A stretch of DNA of 36,483 nt, taken from assembly GCA_031374415.1 (NCBI GenBank), contig JANMGB010000176.1, forward strand, positions 1 through 36,483, written 5' to 3'. This document shows, in pieces, positions 27,317-36,365 of this stretch. This stretch comes from CANHBY01 sp031374415. Lineage in GTDB: Bacteria; Pseudomonadota; Gammaproteobacteria; Burkholderiales; Burkholderiaceae_C. The notes under the pieces were generated by a model, which did no database searches, was not told the origin of the DNA, and saw only the letters and a list, made by a program, of their open reading frames with translations. The position numbers and the translations under genes were made by a program. Every line of letters begins with the position of its first letter. Within the stretch, counting starts at the first letter, position 1.

Positions 27317-29478
27317 GCTGCCTTCGCCACGCGGCCACTGGCCAAGGCGCTCATGATTTGCTCACGTGGCCCATCGGCCACAATTTTTCCACCGTCCACC
27401 ACAATCACGCGGGTCACCATCGACAACAGGGAGGTGCGGTGCGTCACCAGCACCACGGTCTTGTCTTGCGCAAACGCCTGAATCCGCGTGTTGATCATCG
27501 CTTCGGTCGAAAAATCCATGGCACTGGTCGGCTCGTCAAGCAGCAAAATGGGCGAGTTCTGCAACACCGCGCGTGCCAAGCCCACACACTGACGTTGCCC
27601 CCCCGACAGGGATTCACCGCGCTCGCCCACCAATAAATCAAACCCTCGCGGGTGGCGGTTCACAAACTCACTCAAGCCAGCGACCTCAGCGGCCGCCAAC
27701 ACCGCGGCATCATCGGCATAGGGCATGCCGAGCGTGATGTTGTCGCGCAGGGAGCCGTACAACAAACTCACATCTTGCGAGACACAGGCCACATTGCGGC
27801 GCAAGTCGGCCGGGTCGAGCTGTCTGAGGTCAATTCCGTCCACCAGAACAGCACCGTCGGTGGGTTGATACAAACCCAACATTAACCGCTGGATGGTGGA
27901 TTTTCCCGACCCCACGCGGCCCATCAAGGCCACCTTTTCGCCAGCGTTGATCTTGAAACTCAGCCCTTCCAAGGCGCTGTCTTGGCGCTGCGGATAGCTG
28001 AATTTGACGTTGCGGAATTCAATATCGCCTTTGAGCTGCGAGCGGTGAACGAAGTTGTTGCCCGTGGGGCGCTCGACCGGCTTGTCCATGACGTGGTCCA
28101 GCGACTGCAATGCCGTGCGTGCCCCTTGGTACTGCATGAGCAAGCCGACCACTTGGCCGGCAGGGGCCAATGCCCTTGATGACAACATGCTGCAGGCAAT
28201 GAGCGCACCCATGCTCAGCTCGCGCTGCCCAATCAGGTACACGCCGACAATCACGACAGTGACCGTGACGGCCTGGCTGATGAAATTTGTGGCGTACTGC
28301 GCGCCCGATGAAATACCGCGCATCTTGACGCCCATCTGCGCCAAGTAGGTGTTGGCGCGCTCCCACTTGGCTTGGATCACGCCTTCGGCCCCTTGGGTTT
28401 TGATGGTCTCGATGGCCGTCAGGCTTTCCACCAAGGTGGCGTTGCGCAAGGCGCCGGCCTTGTAGGTCGCCTCAGACAGGCTGTGCAGCTGGTGCTGCAT
28501 CAACCCACCCCCCAGCAAAATCAGCCCAAAAGCCAAAATCACAGGCAACGCCAGCCAAGGTGAAATCCAGGCCACGACCACCACGAAAAGCAAAGCGAAG
28601 GGCAGATCGATCAAAGCGGTCACGGTACTGGCCGCGATGAAGTCACGCACCTGCTCAAAGCCGCGCAAATTGGCAGCGAATGCGCCCACTGATTCAGGGC
28701 GGTGGGCCAGCCGCATGCCCAAGACCTTGTCCATCAAGGTGGCGGAGATCTCGACGTCGATGCGCGCGCTGGCCTCATCCACAAAACGTCCCCGCAACAG
28801 TCGCATGAACAGGTCTGCCAACATCACCAACAACACCCCCAACGAGAGCGCCCAGAGCGTCTCCAAGGCATGGTTGGGAACCACGCGGTCGTACACGTTC
28901 ATCGTGAACAAGGGCAGGGCCATGGCAAAAAGATTGATCAACAGGGCCGCCCACAAAATATCCCGATATACAAAGCGTTGCTTGAGCACGCTCGACCAGA
29001 ACCAATGCTGTGAGGTGGGCGCCCGAACCACCGGGGTGCGCGCGTCAAACCGAAAATGGGGTCGTGCAAACAGCACCACGCCGGTGTAGGCCGCTTCCAA
29101 GTCGGCGCGCGACCAGCGCACCGACCCTTGGCCCGTTTGAGGCGACAGCACCCGCGCGCGGTCGGTGTCGTCCCATCCCAGCAGCACCATCGCTTGCTGA
29201 TCTTTGAGCAGCAAGATGGCCGGTAGAGCGTGCACATCGAGCTGGTCTAAAGCAAGGCGTTGCACCCGTGTTGCCAACCCTGCACGTGCCGCCGCCCGCT
29301 CAACCAAGGGCAAACTCAGCGCTTGGTCGCCAAGTGGCAAGCCTGCAGCCAGCGAAGCGCGTGACGCTGTGATGCCATGCAGCTTGCAGACTTCAAGCAA
29401 ACAATCCAACAGCGGGTCAGGGCGAATCAGGTCTTCACGCAAACGTGCTGATATGGGCTGGGGGATGTCAATGGTCAT
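27313..29478 (-). CDS. LapB-like type I secretion ABC transporter (peptidase-like N-domain, permease, ATPase)
   Basis: It has 721 residues from the ATG giving MTIDIPQPIS; an upstream frame to 29541 is less likely. An N-terminal C39-like domain (about 15-140) lacks the QxxC catalytic motif of true C39 peptidases (DPLLDCLLEVCKLHG instead), so it should bind substrate without cleaving it, as in HlyB/LapB. Six membrane helices cover about 165-450. The ATPase has Walker A GRVGSGKST (520-528), signature LSGGQ (624-628) and Walker B ILLLDE (644-649). It is coupled to the hlyD-like gene. No RTX substrate, LapD/LapG or TolC gene lies in the window. Confidence 0.88.
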   Translation of the reverse strand: MTIDIPQPISARLREDLIRPDPLLDCLLEVCKLHGITASRASLAAGLPLGDQALSLPLVERAAARAGLATRVQRLALDQLDVHALPAILLLKDQQAMVLLGWDDTDRARVLSPQTGQGSVRWSRADLEAAYTGVVLFARPHFRFDARTPVVRAPTSQHWFWSSVLKQRFVYRDILWAALLINLFAMALPLFTMNVYDRVVPNHALETLWALSLGVLLVMLADLFMRLLRGRFVDEASARIDVEISATLMDKVLGMRLAHRPESVGAFAANLRGFEQVRDFIAASTVTALIDLPFALLFVVVVAWISPWLALPVILAFGLILLGGGLMQHQLHSLSEATYKAGALRNATLVESLTAIETIKTQGAEGVIQAKWERANTYLAQMGVKMRGISSGAQYATNFISQAVTVTVVIVGVYLIGQRELSMGALIACSMLSSRALAPAGQVVGLLMQYQGARTALQSLDHVMDKPVERPTGNNFVHRSQLKGDIEFRNVKFSYPQRQDSALEGLSFKINAGEKVALMGRVGSGKSTIQRLMLGLYQPTDGAVLVDGIDLRQLDPADLRRNVACVSQDVSLLYGSLRDNITLGMPYADDAAVLAAAEVAGLSEFVNRHPRGFDLLVGERGESLSGGQRQCVGLARAVLQNSPILLLDEPTSAMDFSTEAMINTRIQAFAQDKTVVLVTHRTSLLSMVTRVIVVDGGKIVADGPREQIMSALASGRVAKAA

Positions 29479-29522
29479 GGCCGTCAGGAATAGAAGAGTC
29501 GTGAACTGCGTCGCGGCATGCG

Positions 29523-30071
29523 CTAGTCGATGTCCGCACAATGCACCAAAAACACCCCACGCTGACGGTCCTCATAAAAGCGTCGCAAGGTGGCTCGCAC
29601 GGTCTCGAACGCCAATTCATCCCAGGGGATGTCCTGCTCTTCAAACAGTCTCGCCTCAATCGTTTCGGGCCCTGGAGCCAGCGCCGTGTGAATCATGCGG
29701 GCTCGGTAATACAGGTGCAGCTGCCCCACGCGCACCACGTTCAACACGGTGTACAGCGCTTGCAACTCAACGTCTGCACCGGCCTCTTCCTGGGTTTCAC
29801 GCAGGGCGCCTTGTGCGGTGCTTTCACCCAGTTCCAAAAAGCCACCTGGCAAGGTCCACAGGCCATAGCGTGGCTCAATATTTCGCCGACACAGCAACAC
29901 CTGCGTGCCCCACACAGGCAAAGTGCCCACCACTGCCAAGGGGTTTTCGTAATGGATGGTCCCGCAGGCCGGGCAAGAGGCCCGCTCACGATTGTCATCC
30001 GGCGGAACGCGATAAACCACCTGGGTTCCGCAAGCCCTGCAGTGATGGATGCGGCGCGAAAGAGGAGTCAT
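29523..30071 (-). CDS. Nudix hydrolase with N-terminal zinc ribbon
   Basis: It has 182 residues. C11-x2-C14 and C33-x2-C36 form a zinc ribbon. A full Nudix box (G-x5-E-x7-REU-x-EE-x-GU) runs from G77 to A99, with GFLELGE and RETQEEAGA visible. Nudix enzymes hydrolyse nucleoside diphosphates linked to another group; the zinc ribbon recalls NudC-type NADH pyrophosphatases, but the NudC-specific SQPWPFPxS motif is absent, so substrate is open. It lies 44 bp upstream of the secretion ABC gene and may share its transcript without a shared function. Confidence 0.85.
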   Translation of the reverse strand: MTPLSRRIHHCRACGTQVVYRVPPDDNRERASCPACGTIHYENPLAVVGTLPVWGTQVLLCRRNIEPRYGLWTLPGGFLELGESTAQGALRETQEEAGADVELQALYTVLNVVRVGQLHLYYRARMIHTALAPGPETIEARLFEEQDIPWDELAFETVRATLRRFYEDRQRGVFLVHCADID

Positions 30072-30279
30072 TCAGTTACTTCCAATTCGTTGATCGCGTG
30101 GCGGAGTGGACCGTCTCAAAGGACTGTCGTGAGGAGTCCGTGTGATGTGGTTTGTGCAGGGCAACGTTGGCGTGGTGATGTTCGTGGCGCACACCAAGTG
30201 TAGCGGCGTGAATGCGGGGCAGGGCGGTGCATGGCATCATGCCCGCTGCAGTTGACCTGACAAGAACAAGGTACATGCC
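30072..30279. promoter_or_regulatory. Divergent intergenic region (Nudix / FAH)
   Basis: This is 208 bases between divergent genes and must hold both promoters. No recognisable operator or strong sigma-70 pair could be made out. Confidence 0.25.
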
Positions 30280-30999
30280 ATGAACTTCGTTTTCACGCCT
30301 CCTGTGTTGCCCGCTGTCCCCGTGACAAATTCTGAAGGCAGCTTTCCTGTGCACCGCATTTACTGTGTCGGTCGCAACTATGCTGAGCACGCTGTGGAGA
30401 TGGGGCACTCTGGCCGCGAAGCTCCCTTCTTTTTCATGAAACCTGCCGATGCGGTGGTGCCCGTGCACGAAGGTGCGGTTGGTCGCATGCGCTACCCCAG
30501 CCTGACAGCAGACCTTCATCACGAAGTCGAGTTGGTCATTGCCATCGGCGTCGGCGGAGCGGGCATCGCCGCAGCAGATGCCATGGCCCATGTGTGGGGC
30601 TATGCCGTCGGCCTTGACATGACACGACGCGATTTGCAAAACGAAATGAAGAAGCAAGGGCGCCCCTGGTGCATCAGCAAGGGCTTCGAGCAATCGGCGC
30701 CCTTGGGGCCCATCGTTCCGCTGGCGCATTGCCAGTGGCACAGCGGCAGCGAGATCGCCTTGGAGGTCGATTGCGAATTGCGTCAGCGCGGCACCTTGGG
30801 CCAGATGATTTGGAGCGTGCCCGAGATCATCGCCCAGGTGTCGTCTGCCTGGACGTTGGCCCCGGGCGACCTGATCTTTACGGGCACCCCTGCGGGGGTG
30901 GCTGCCGTGAAGGTGGGTCAACGAATGAGCGCACGCATTGAAGGCGTCGGCACCCTCGCGGTGGACGTCGTTGCAGCAGACGCCCCCGCGCTGAATTGA
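30280..30999 (+). CDS. Fumarylacetoacetate hydrolase (FAH) family protein
   Basis: It has 239 residues. The family's metal-binding acidic residues are present: E82 and E84 in HHEVELVIAIG, and D113 in GLDMTRRDLQ, plus the conserved early stretch IYCVGRNYAEHA and the late GDLIFTGTPAGV. Members cleave or decarboxylate beta-diketone-like acids, including fumarylpyruvate and oxaloacetate; the closest substrate cannot be told here. A GTG/ATG pair is not an issue: the ATG is preceded by GAACAAGG. The pgeF start overlaps its stop by one base (TGATG). Confidence 0.87.
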   Translation: MNFVFTPPVLPAVPVTNSEGSFPVHRIYCVGRNYAEHAVEMGHSGREAPFFFMKPADAVVPVHEGAVGRMRYPSLTADLHHEVELVIAIGVGGAGIAAADAMAHVWGYAVGLDMTRRDLQNEMKKQGRPWCISKGFEQSAPLGPIVPLAHCQWHSGSEIALEVDCELRQRGTLGQMIWSVPEIIAQVSSAWTLAPGDLIFTGTPAGVAAVKVGQRMSARIEGVGTLAVDVVAADAPALN

Positions 31000-31790
31000 T
31001 GCAGGGCCGAGGGGCGTCTGAGTCAGCGGGTTGGGCCCCGCAATGGCCGGTCAGCCACGTCGGGGCTTGGATGTCCACCCGCCTGGGTGGTTGCAGTCAA
31101 GCTCCGTTTGAGTCGCTCAACTTGGGGCTGGCCGTCGGCGATGAGGCCGCTGCAGTGGCAATCAATCGCCAAAGGTTCACTGACGCATTGCAGGGGGCCA
31201 CGCCGGTCTTTCTCAAACAAGTTCACGGCATACGGGTGCTCAGACTCACGTCTGCGGATCTTGATCGATCCGCCGATGACCCTGCTTTGGAGGCCGACGC
31301 GGCGGTCTGCACCGAGGGCGGAATCGCTTGTTTGGTGCAAGTTGCAGACTGCCTGGCGGTGCTCTTCAGCGCCCCAAGTGGCGTGGCTGTCGGTGCTGCC
31401 CACGCCGGCTGGCGTGGCCTGGCAGCGGGCGTGCTCGAAGCCACACTCACCCAAATCTGCACACTGGCCCAGTGCTCGCCTGCGCAAGTCCAAGCGTGGC
31501 TGGGGCCCTGCATCGGCCCACGTCAGTTTGAAGTCGGCATGGATGTGAGGGAGGCGTTCAGTTTGGCGCCCGCGCATTGCTTTCGCGCCGGCACCCAACC
31601 GCAAAAATATCTTGCTGACTTGCCAGGGCTGGCACGTTGGCGTCTGCAAACGGCCGGCATGGCCCCGTCAGCTTTGCATGGTGGCGGATGGTGCACCGTC
31701 GAAGACCGCTCAAGGTTCTTTTCGTTCCGTCGGGACGGCATCACGGGCCGCCTGGGCGCTGCCATCTGGCGTGTCGGTGAGAACACCTGA
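30999..31790 (+). CDS. pgeF: PgeF/YfiH family purine nucleoside phosphorylase (laccase-domain protein)
   Basis: It has 263 residues from the ATG at 30999. The zinc-site residues of the Cu-oxidase_4 (DUF152) fold are H76 in KQVHG, C118 in LVQVADCLAVL and H135 in AAHAGWRG. Family members cleave adenosine and inosine by phosphorolysis, and E. coli PgeF has been linked to peptidoglycan quality control. GPCIGPRQFEVG and the C-terminal DRSRFFSFRRDG are further family marks. It is translationally coupled to the FAH gene. Its last 81 bases overlap the 3' end of the convergent membrane-protein gene. Confidence 0.88.
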   Translation: MQGRGASESAGWAPQWPVSHVGAWMSTRLGGCSQAPFESLNLGLAVGDEAAAVAINRQRFTDALQGATPVFLKQVHGIRVLRLTSADLDRSADDPALEADAAVCTEGGIACLVQVADCLAVLFSAPSGVAVGAAHAGWRGLAAGVLEATLTQICTLAQCSPAQVQAWLGPCIGPRQFEVGMDVREAFSLAPAHCFRAGTQPQKYLADLPGLARWRLQTAGMAPSALHGGGWCTVEDRSRFFSFRRDGITGRLGAAIWRVGENT

Positions 31791-32033
31791 CACCTCCGGG
31801 ACAGCCTCTGCCGCTTCCGGTAAGGCTTGCTCTTGTGCTTGATCTTGCTCTTGTGCGCGACGCTTCGCGCGTCGTGCGGGTGTGCGCATGAGGTACAACA
31901 AGATCGACAAGGGCAACACGCCATACAACAAAAAAGTGAACAGGGCGCCCAACACCGTGCCCTGCGTGCTGGTGGCTTCCGAGATCGCCATCATCAAGAC
32001 GACATAAACCCACGCAATGATCAATAAATGCAT
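31710..32033 (-). CDS. Small two-helix inner-membrane protein
   Basis: It has 107 residues. Two hydrophobic segments (about 2-17 and 28-47: MHLLIIAWVYVVLMMAI and GALFTFLLYGVLPLSILLYL) are followed by a basic turn (RTPARRAKRRAQ) and a disordered E/A/Q-rich cytoplasmic tail. It resembles uncharacterised short membrane proteins common in Burkholderiales; function unknown. The coding sequence overlaps pgeF by 81 bases on the opposite strand. It diverges from phaC. Confidence 0.7.
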   Translation of the reverse strand: MHLLIIAWVYVVLMMAISEATSTQGTVLGALFTFLLYGVLPLSILLYLMRTPARRAKRRAQEQDQAQEQALPEAAEAVPEVSGVLTDTPDGSAQAARDAVPTERKEP

Positions 32034-32117
32034 GTCGTATTCTGAGAAGTGATTCTATAATTTGAAAAATGATGATTTGCCACCCGCTCCAGAGCGGATC
32101 TGCGCCTTAGGAAAACA
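32034..32117. promoter_or_regulatory. Divergent promoter region upstream of phaC
   Basis: These 84 bases contain a perfect TATAAT at 32056-32061 on the plus strand, a plausible -10 for phaC, but with no good -35 at 15-19 bases. On the minus strand the same A+T block reads TTATAGAAT and could be the -10 of the small membrane-protein gene. Confidence 0.4.
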
Positions 32118-33860
32118 GTGAAACTGCCCAACGACACCCCCTCGGGAGGGGTTGAACCTTCCCAAGTCTTGCCCTGCGGGCTCCAGCCTACCGCCGAAAT
32201 TCTGGGAGCTGGGTGGAGCGAGGCCATCAAAACCGCCACCTCCATCAGCTTGCCCGTGTCATTGATGGGTGAGCTGCAGACGCAGTATGTGGCACAAGCC
32301 ACCGCCCTTTGGAACGAAACCCTGCAACGCTTGCAGCCGCCGGAGGCCAGCAAGAACCCACTGCCCAAGCCCGTGATTGATGATCGTCGGTTTGCGGCCA
32401 ACGACTGGGCCGACAACCCGATGGCGGCCTTCACCGCCCGGATGTACCTCCTGAACGCACGCACCTTGGTGCAGATGGCCGATCAATTGGAAGGCGATGA
32501 GAAGGTGCGTCAGCGCATTCGCTTTGCCGTGCAGCAGTGGGTGGACGCCACGGCGCCGAGCAACTACTTGGCACTCAACCCTGAGGCCCAGCGCCTGGCC
32601 CTTGAAACCCAAGGCGAGAGCTTGGCCCAGGGCCTGCGTAGCCTGTTGCACGACCTGCGACAAGGGCATGTCTCACAGACCGACGAGAGCTTGTTTGAAG
32701 TCGGTCGCAATGTCGCAACCAGCGAAGGGGCCGTGATCTTTGAAAACGAGCTCTTCCAGTTGCTCGAGTACAAGCCTTTGACGGGCAAGGTCTTCGAACT
32801 TCCCTTGTTGTTTGTGCCCCCCTGTATCAACAAGTACTACATCCTTGACCTGCAACCCGGCAACTCGCTGATTCGCTATGCCGTGGAGCAGGGGCATCGG
32901 GTGTTCGTCATCAGCTGGCGCAACGCGGATGAAAGTTTGGCTCAGGCGACCTGGGATCAATACCTTCAAGACGCGGTGATCCGCGCCATTCGCGTCGTCC
33001 AAGAAGTCACCCGCCAACCTGCAATCAACACCTTGGGGTTTTGCGTGGGTGGCACCTTGCTGGCCACGGCTTTGGCCGTCCTGGCGGCCCAGGGCGAGCA
33101 AGCCGCGGCCAGCGTCACCCTACTGACCACTTTCCTGGACTTCAGCGACACCGGTGTGCTCGACCTGTTTGTTGACGAGGCCATGGTCAAGATGCGCGAG
33201 GCCACCATCGGCCCCGACCATCCTGGAGGGGGGCTGCTCAAAGGGCAAGAGCTGGCGTCCATCTTCAGCTTTTTGCGTCCCAACGACCTGGTCTGGAACT
33301 ACGTTGTCGGCAACTACCTCAAGGGCCAGACGCCGCCACCCTTTGACCTGCTGTACTGGAACAACGACAGCACCAATCTGCCGGGCCCCATGTATTGCTG
33401 GTACTTGCGCAATACCTACCTCGAGAACAACCTCGTCCACCCCGGCAAACTGCGCTTGTGTGGCCAGCCGATTGATCTGCGCCAAATCAAGTCGCCGGCC
33501 TACATCTACGCCTCCAAAGAGGATCACATCGTTCCTTGGGAAAGTGCCTACCGCACCGCGCACTTGCTGACGGGTCAGAAACGTTTTGTGCTGGGGGCTT
33601 CCGGGCACATTGCTGGCGTCATTAATCCGCCGGCCAAAAACAAGCGAAGTCACTGGATTGGCGGCTCAAAAGTCTTGCCCTCGCAAGCCGGCGCGTGGTT
33701 CAAAAAAGCCAGCGAACACCCTGGCAGTTGGTGGACCGACTGGGCACAATGGCTGGTGGCGCATTCGGGCAAACAAATTGCGGCGCCCAAGACCTACGGA
33801 AATCGGCAGTACTCAGTGATCGAGCCCGCACCGGGTCGGTACGTCAAAGCCAAGGCTTGA
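32118..33860 (+). CDS. phaC: Class I polyhydroxyalkanoate synthase
   Basis: It has 580 residues, the class I size. The lipase-like box GFCVGG carries the nucleophile C309; D469 (KEDHIVPW) and H497 (GASGHIAG) complete the triad at spacings close to those of Cupriavidus necator PhaC (C319, D480, H508). It polymerises (R)-3-hydroxybutyryl-CoA at the granule surface. Start is a GTG at 32118 preceded by TAGGAAAAC. It leads phaC-phaA-phaB, 43 bp before phaA. Confidence 0.95.
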   Translation: MKLPNDTPSGGVEPSQVLPCGLQPTAEILGAGWSEAIKTATSISLPVSLMGELQTQYVAQATALWNETLQRLQPPEASKNPLPKPVIDDRRFAANDWADNPMAAFTARMYLLNARTLVQMADQLEGDEKVRQRIRFAVQQWVDATAPSNYLALNPEAQRLALETQGESLAQGLRSLLHDLRQGHVSQTDESLFEVGRNVATSEGAVIFENELFQLLEYKPLTGKVFELPLLFVPPCINKYYILDLQPGNSLIRYAVEQGHRVFVISWRNADESLAQATWDQYLQDAVIRAIRVVQEVTRQPAINTLGFCVGGTLLATALAVLAAQGEQAAASVTLLTTFLDFSDTGVLDLFVDEAMVKMREATIGPDHPGGGLLKGQELASIFSFLRPNDLVWNYVVGNYLKGQTPPPFDLLYWNNDSTNLPGPMYCWYLRNTYLENNLVHPGKLRLCGQPIDLRQIKSPAYIYASKEDHIVPWESAYRTAHLLTGQKRFVLGASGHIAGVINPPAKNKRSHWIGGSKVLPSQAGAWFKKASEHPGSWWTDWAQWLVAHSGKQIAAPKTYGNRQYSVIEPAPGRYVKAKA

Positions 33861-33903
33861 TCGACAAGCCCGGCTCAATTCACAACCCTATGGAGACCAA
33901 AAA

Positions 33904-35082
<1,179 letters not shown>

Positions 35083-35086
35083 CACC

Positions 35087-35110
35087 TCAACCCGGGCGAA
35101 CCCGGGTTGA
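35087..35110 (+). repeat. Ten-pair hairpin between phaA and phaB
   Basis: TCAACCCGGG (35087-35096), loop CGAA, CCCGGGTTGA (35101-35110). No T-run follows, so it is not an intrinsic terminator. It starts 4 bases after the phaA stop and could protect the upstream mRNA or lower phaB expression. Confidence 0.6.
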
Positions 35111-35172
35111 CGCAAGGGCCTTCAGCGGCGACTCTCTAAAGCTTTCAAACTCACAACAACATCGGAGACAAC

Positions 35173-35910
35173 ATGACACAAAAAATCGCTTACGTGACTG
35201 GGGGAATGGGTGGCATTGGTACCTTCATGTGCCAACGTTTACACCGCGACGGTTTCAAGGTGATCGCCGGTTGCGGCCCCAGCCGACCCTTCCAAAAATG
35301 GCTCGATGAACAAAAGGCTTTGGGCTACACGTTCTACGCGTCCGTGGGCAATGTGGGTGACTGGGATTCCACCGTCGCGGCTTTCCAAAAGATCAAGTCC
35401 GAGCATGGCTCGATCGACGTGCTGGTCAACAATGCTGGCATTACGCGCGACGGAATGTTCCGCAAAATGAACCGCGCCGATTGGGATGCGGTGATCGAAA
35501 CCAACCTCACCAGCTTGTTCAATGTCACAAAGCAAGTGATTGATGACATGCTCGAAAAGGGCTGGGGCCGCATTGTCAACATTTCGTCGGTCAATGGCGA
35601 AAAAGGCCAGTTTGGTCAAACCAACTACTCGGCCGCGAAGGCGGGTATGCATGGTTTCACCATGGCCTTGGCCCAAGAAGTTGCTCACAAGGGTGTCACG
35701 GTGAACACCGTGAGCCCCGGCTATATCGCCACCGACATGGTCAAGGCGATTCGGCCCGACGTGCTCGAAAAAATCGTGGCGGGCATTCCAGTCAAACGAT
35801 TGGGTACGCCTGACGACATCGCCTCGATCGTGTCCTGGGTAGCCTCGGATGAATCCGGCTTTGCTACGGGTGCGGACTTCTCAGTGAACGGCGGCTTGCA
35901 CATGGGTTGA
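35173..35910 (+). CDS. phaB: Acetoacetyl-CoA reductase
   Basis: This 245-residue short-chain dehydrogenase has the cofactor loop TGGMGGIG (9-16), NNAG (86-89) and catalytic S138, Y152 and K156 (YSAAK). It reduces acetoacetyl-CoA to (R)-3-hydroxybutyryl-CoA with NADPH, supplying PhaC. Start ATG follows CGGAGACA. It is the last gene of phaCAB, and a strong terminator follows. Confidence 0.95.
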   Translation: MTQKIAYVTGGMGGIGTFMCQRLHRDGFKVIAGCGPSRPFQKWLDEQKALGYTFYASVGNVGDWDSTVAAFQKIKSEHGSIDVLVNNAGITRDGMFRKMNRADWDAVIETNLTSLFNVTKQVIDDMLEKGWGRIVNISSVNGEKGQFGQTNYSAAKAGMHGFTMALAQEVAHKGVTVNTVSPGYIATDMVKAIRPDVLEKIVAGIPVKRLGTPDDIASIVSWVASDESGFATGADFSVNGGLHMG

Positions 35911-35940
35911 TGGGTCAGCCAAGGCTGGCTGCCACACTCA

Positions 35941-35982
35941 AGCGCTCAAGGCCGTCAGGGCCTTGAGCGCTTTTGTATTTTT
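35941..35982 (+). terminator. Intrinsic terminator of phaCAB
   Basis: A 13-pair perfect stem (AGCGCTCAAGGCC 35941-35953 with GGCCTTGAGCGCT 35959-35971), a five-base loop, and the tract TTTTGTATTTTT. It lies 31 bases after the phaB stop. Confidence 0.92.
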
Positions 35983-35985
35983 AGA

Positions 35986-36095
35986 CTTGAGGTAGATATC
36001 TCATGTAAAGCTTGAGGTCCACCCTGGTACCCCGTCTCATTGGATTTGAAAGGTTGAATCGTTGCGAGGCCGATGGCGAAGTACACAGGCTGCTG
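35986..36095. repeat. 110-bp direct repeat, unit 1
   Basis: It aligns without gaps to 36256-36365, an offset of exactly 270 bases, with three mismatches seen (35991, 35996, 36014). It starts CTTGAGGTAGATATCTCATG and ends ACACAGGCTGCTG. Confidence 0.9.
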
Positions 36096-36255
36096 GATTC
36101 CCGCCTGCGCGGGAATGACATGGGGGGAGGCCAACCCCTGCGCCCGTCATCCCCACCTTCTCCCGTCATCCCCGCCTTCTCCCGTCATCCCCGCGCAGGC
36201 GGGGATCCAGGAGGGTGCCTGAGGCGCAACAGGCCCGCGCGCACTCCCTTCCTGC
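35986..36255. repeat. Dispersed hairpin element, copy B, with extended left part
   Basis: From 36061 it matches copy A (18929-19084): GATGGCGAAGTACACAGGCTG, the CTGGATTCCCGCCTGCGCGG arm, the complementary arm ending GCGGGGATCCAG, and a related tail (GGGTGCCT...CGCGCGCACTCC). Before that are about 75 bases absent from copy A. Between the arms a 19-base unit CCCGTCATCCCC(A/G)CCTTCT is repeated (36143-36161, 36162-36180) and begins a third time at 36181, an expansion not present in copy A. Confidence 0.8.
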
Positions 36256-36365
36256 CTTGAAGTAGGTATCTCATGTAAAGCTTAAGGTCCACCCTGGTAC
36301 CCCGTCTCATTGGATTTGAAAGGTTGAATCGTTGCGAGGCCGATGGCGAAGTACACAGGCTGCTG
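36256..36365. repeat. 110-bp direct repeat, unit 2 (element copy C, interrupted)
   Basis: This is the second unit of the 110-bp repeat. It stops at CAGGCTGCTG, exactly where copies A and B go on into GATTCCCGCC. From 36366 the sequence is group II intron instead. Confidence 0.9.

Noticed and set aside
30076..30921. 281-codon minus-strand open frame overlapping the FAH gene
   Set aside because: Shadow of the FAH-family gene; it would also remove the divergent promoter space.
36143..36199. Short tandem array resembling a CRISPR
   Set aside because: The 19-base units abut with no spacers; it is an expansion inside the hairpin element.
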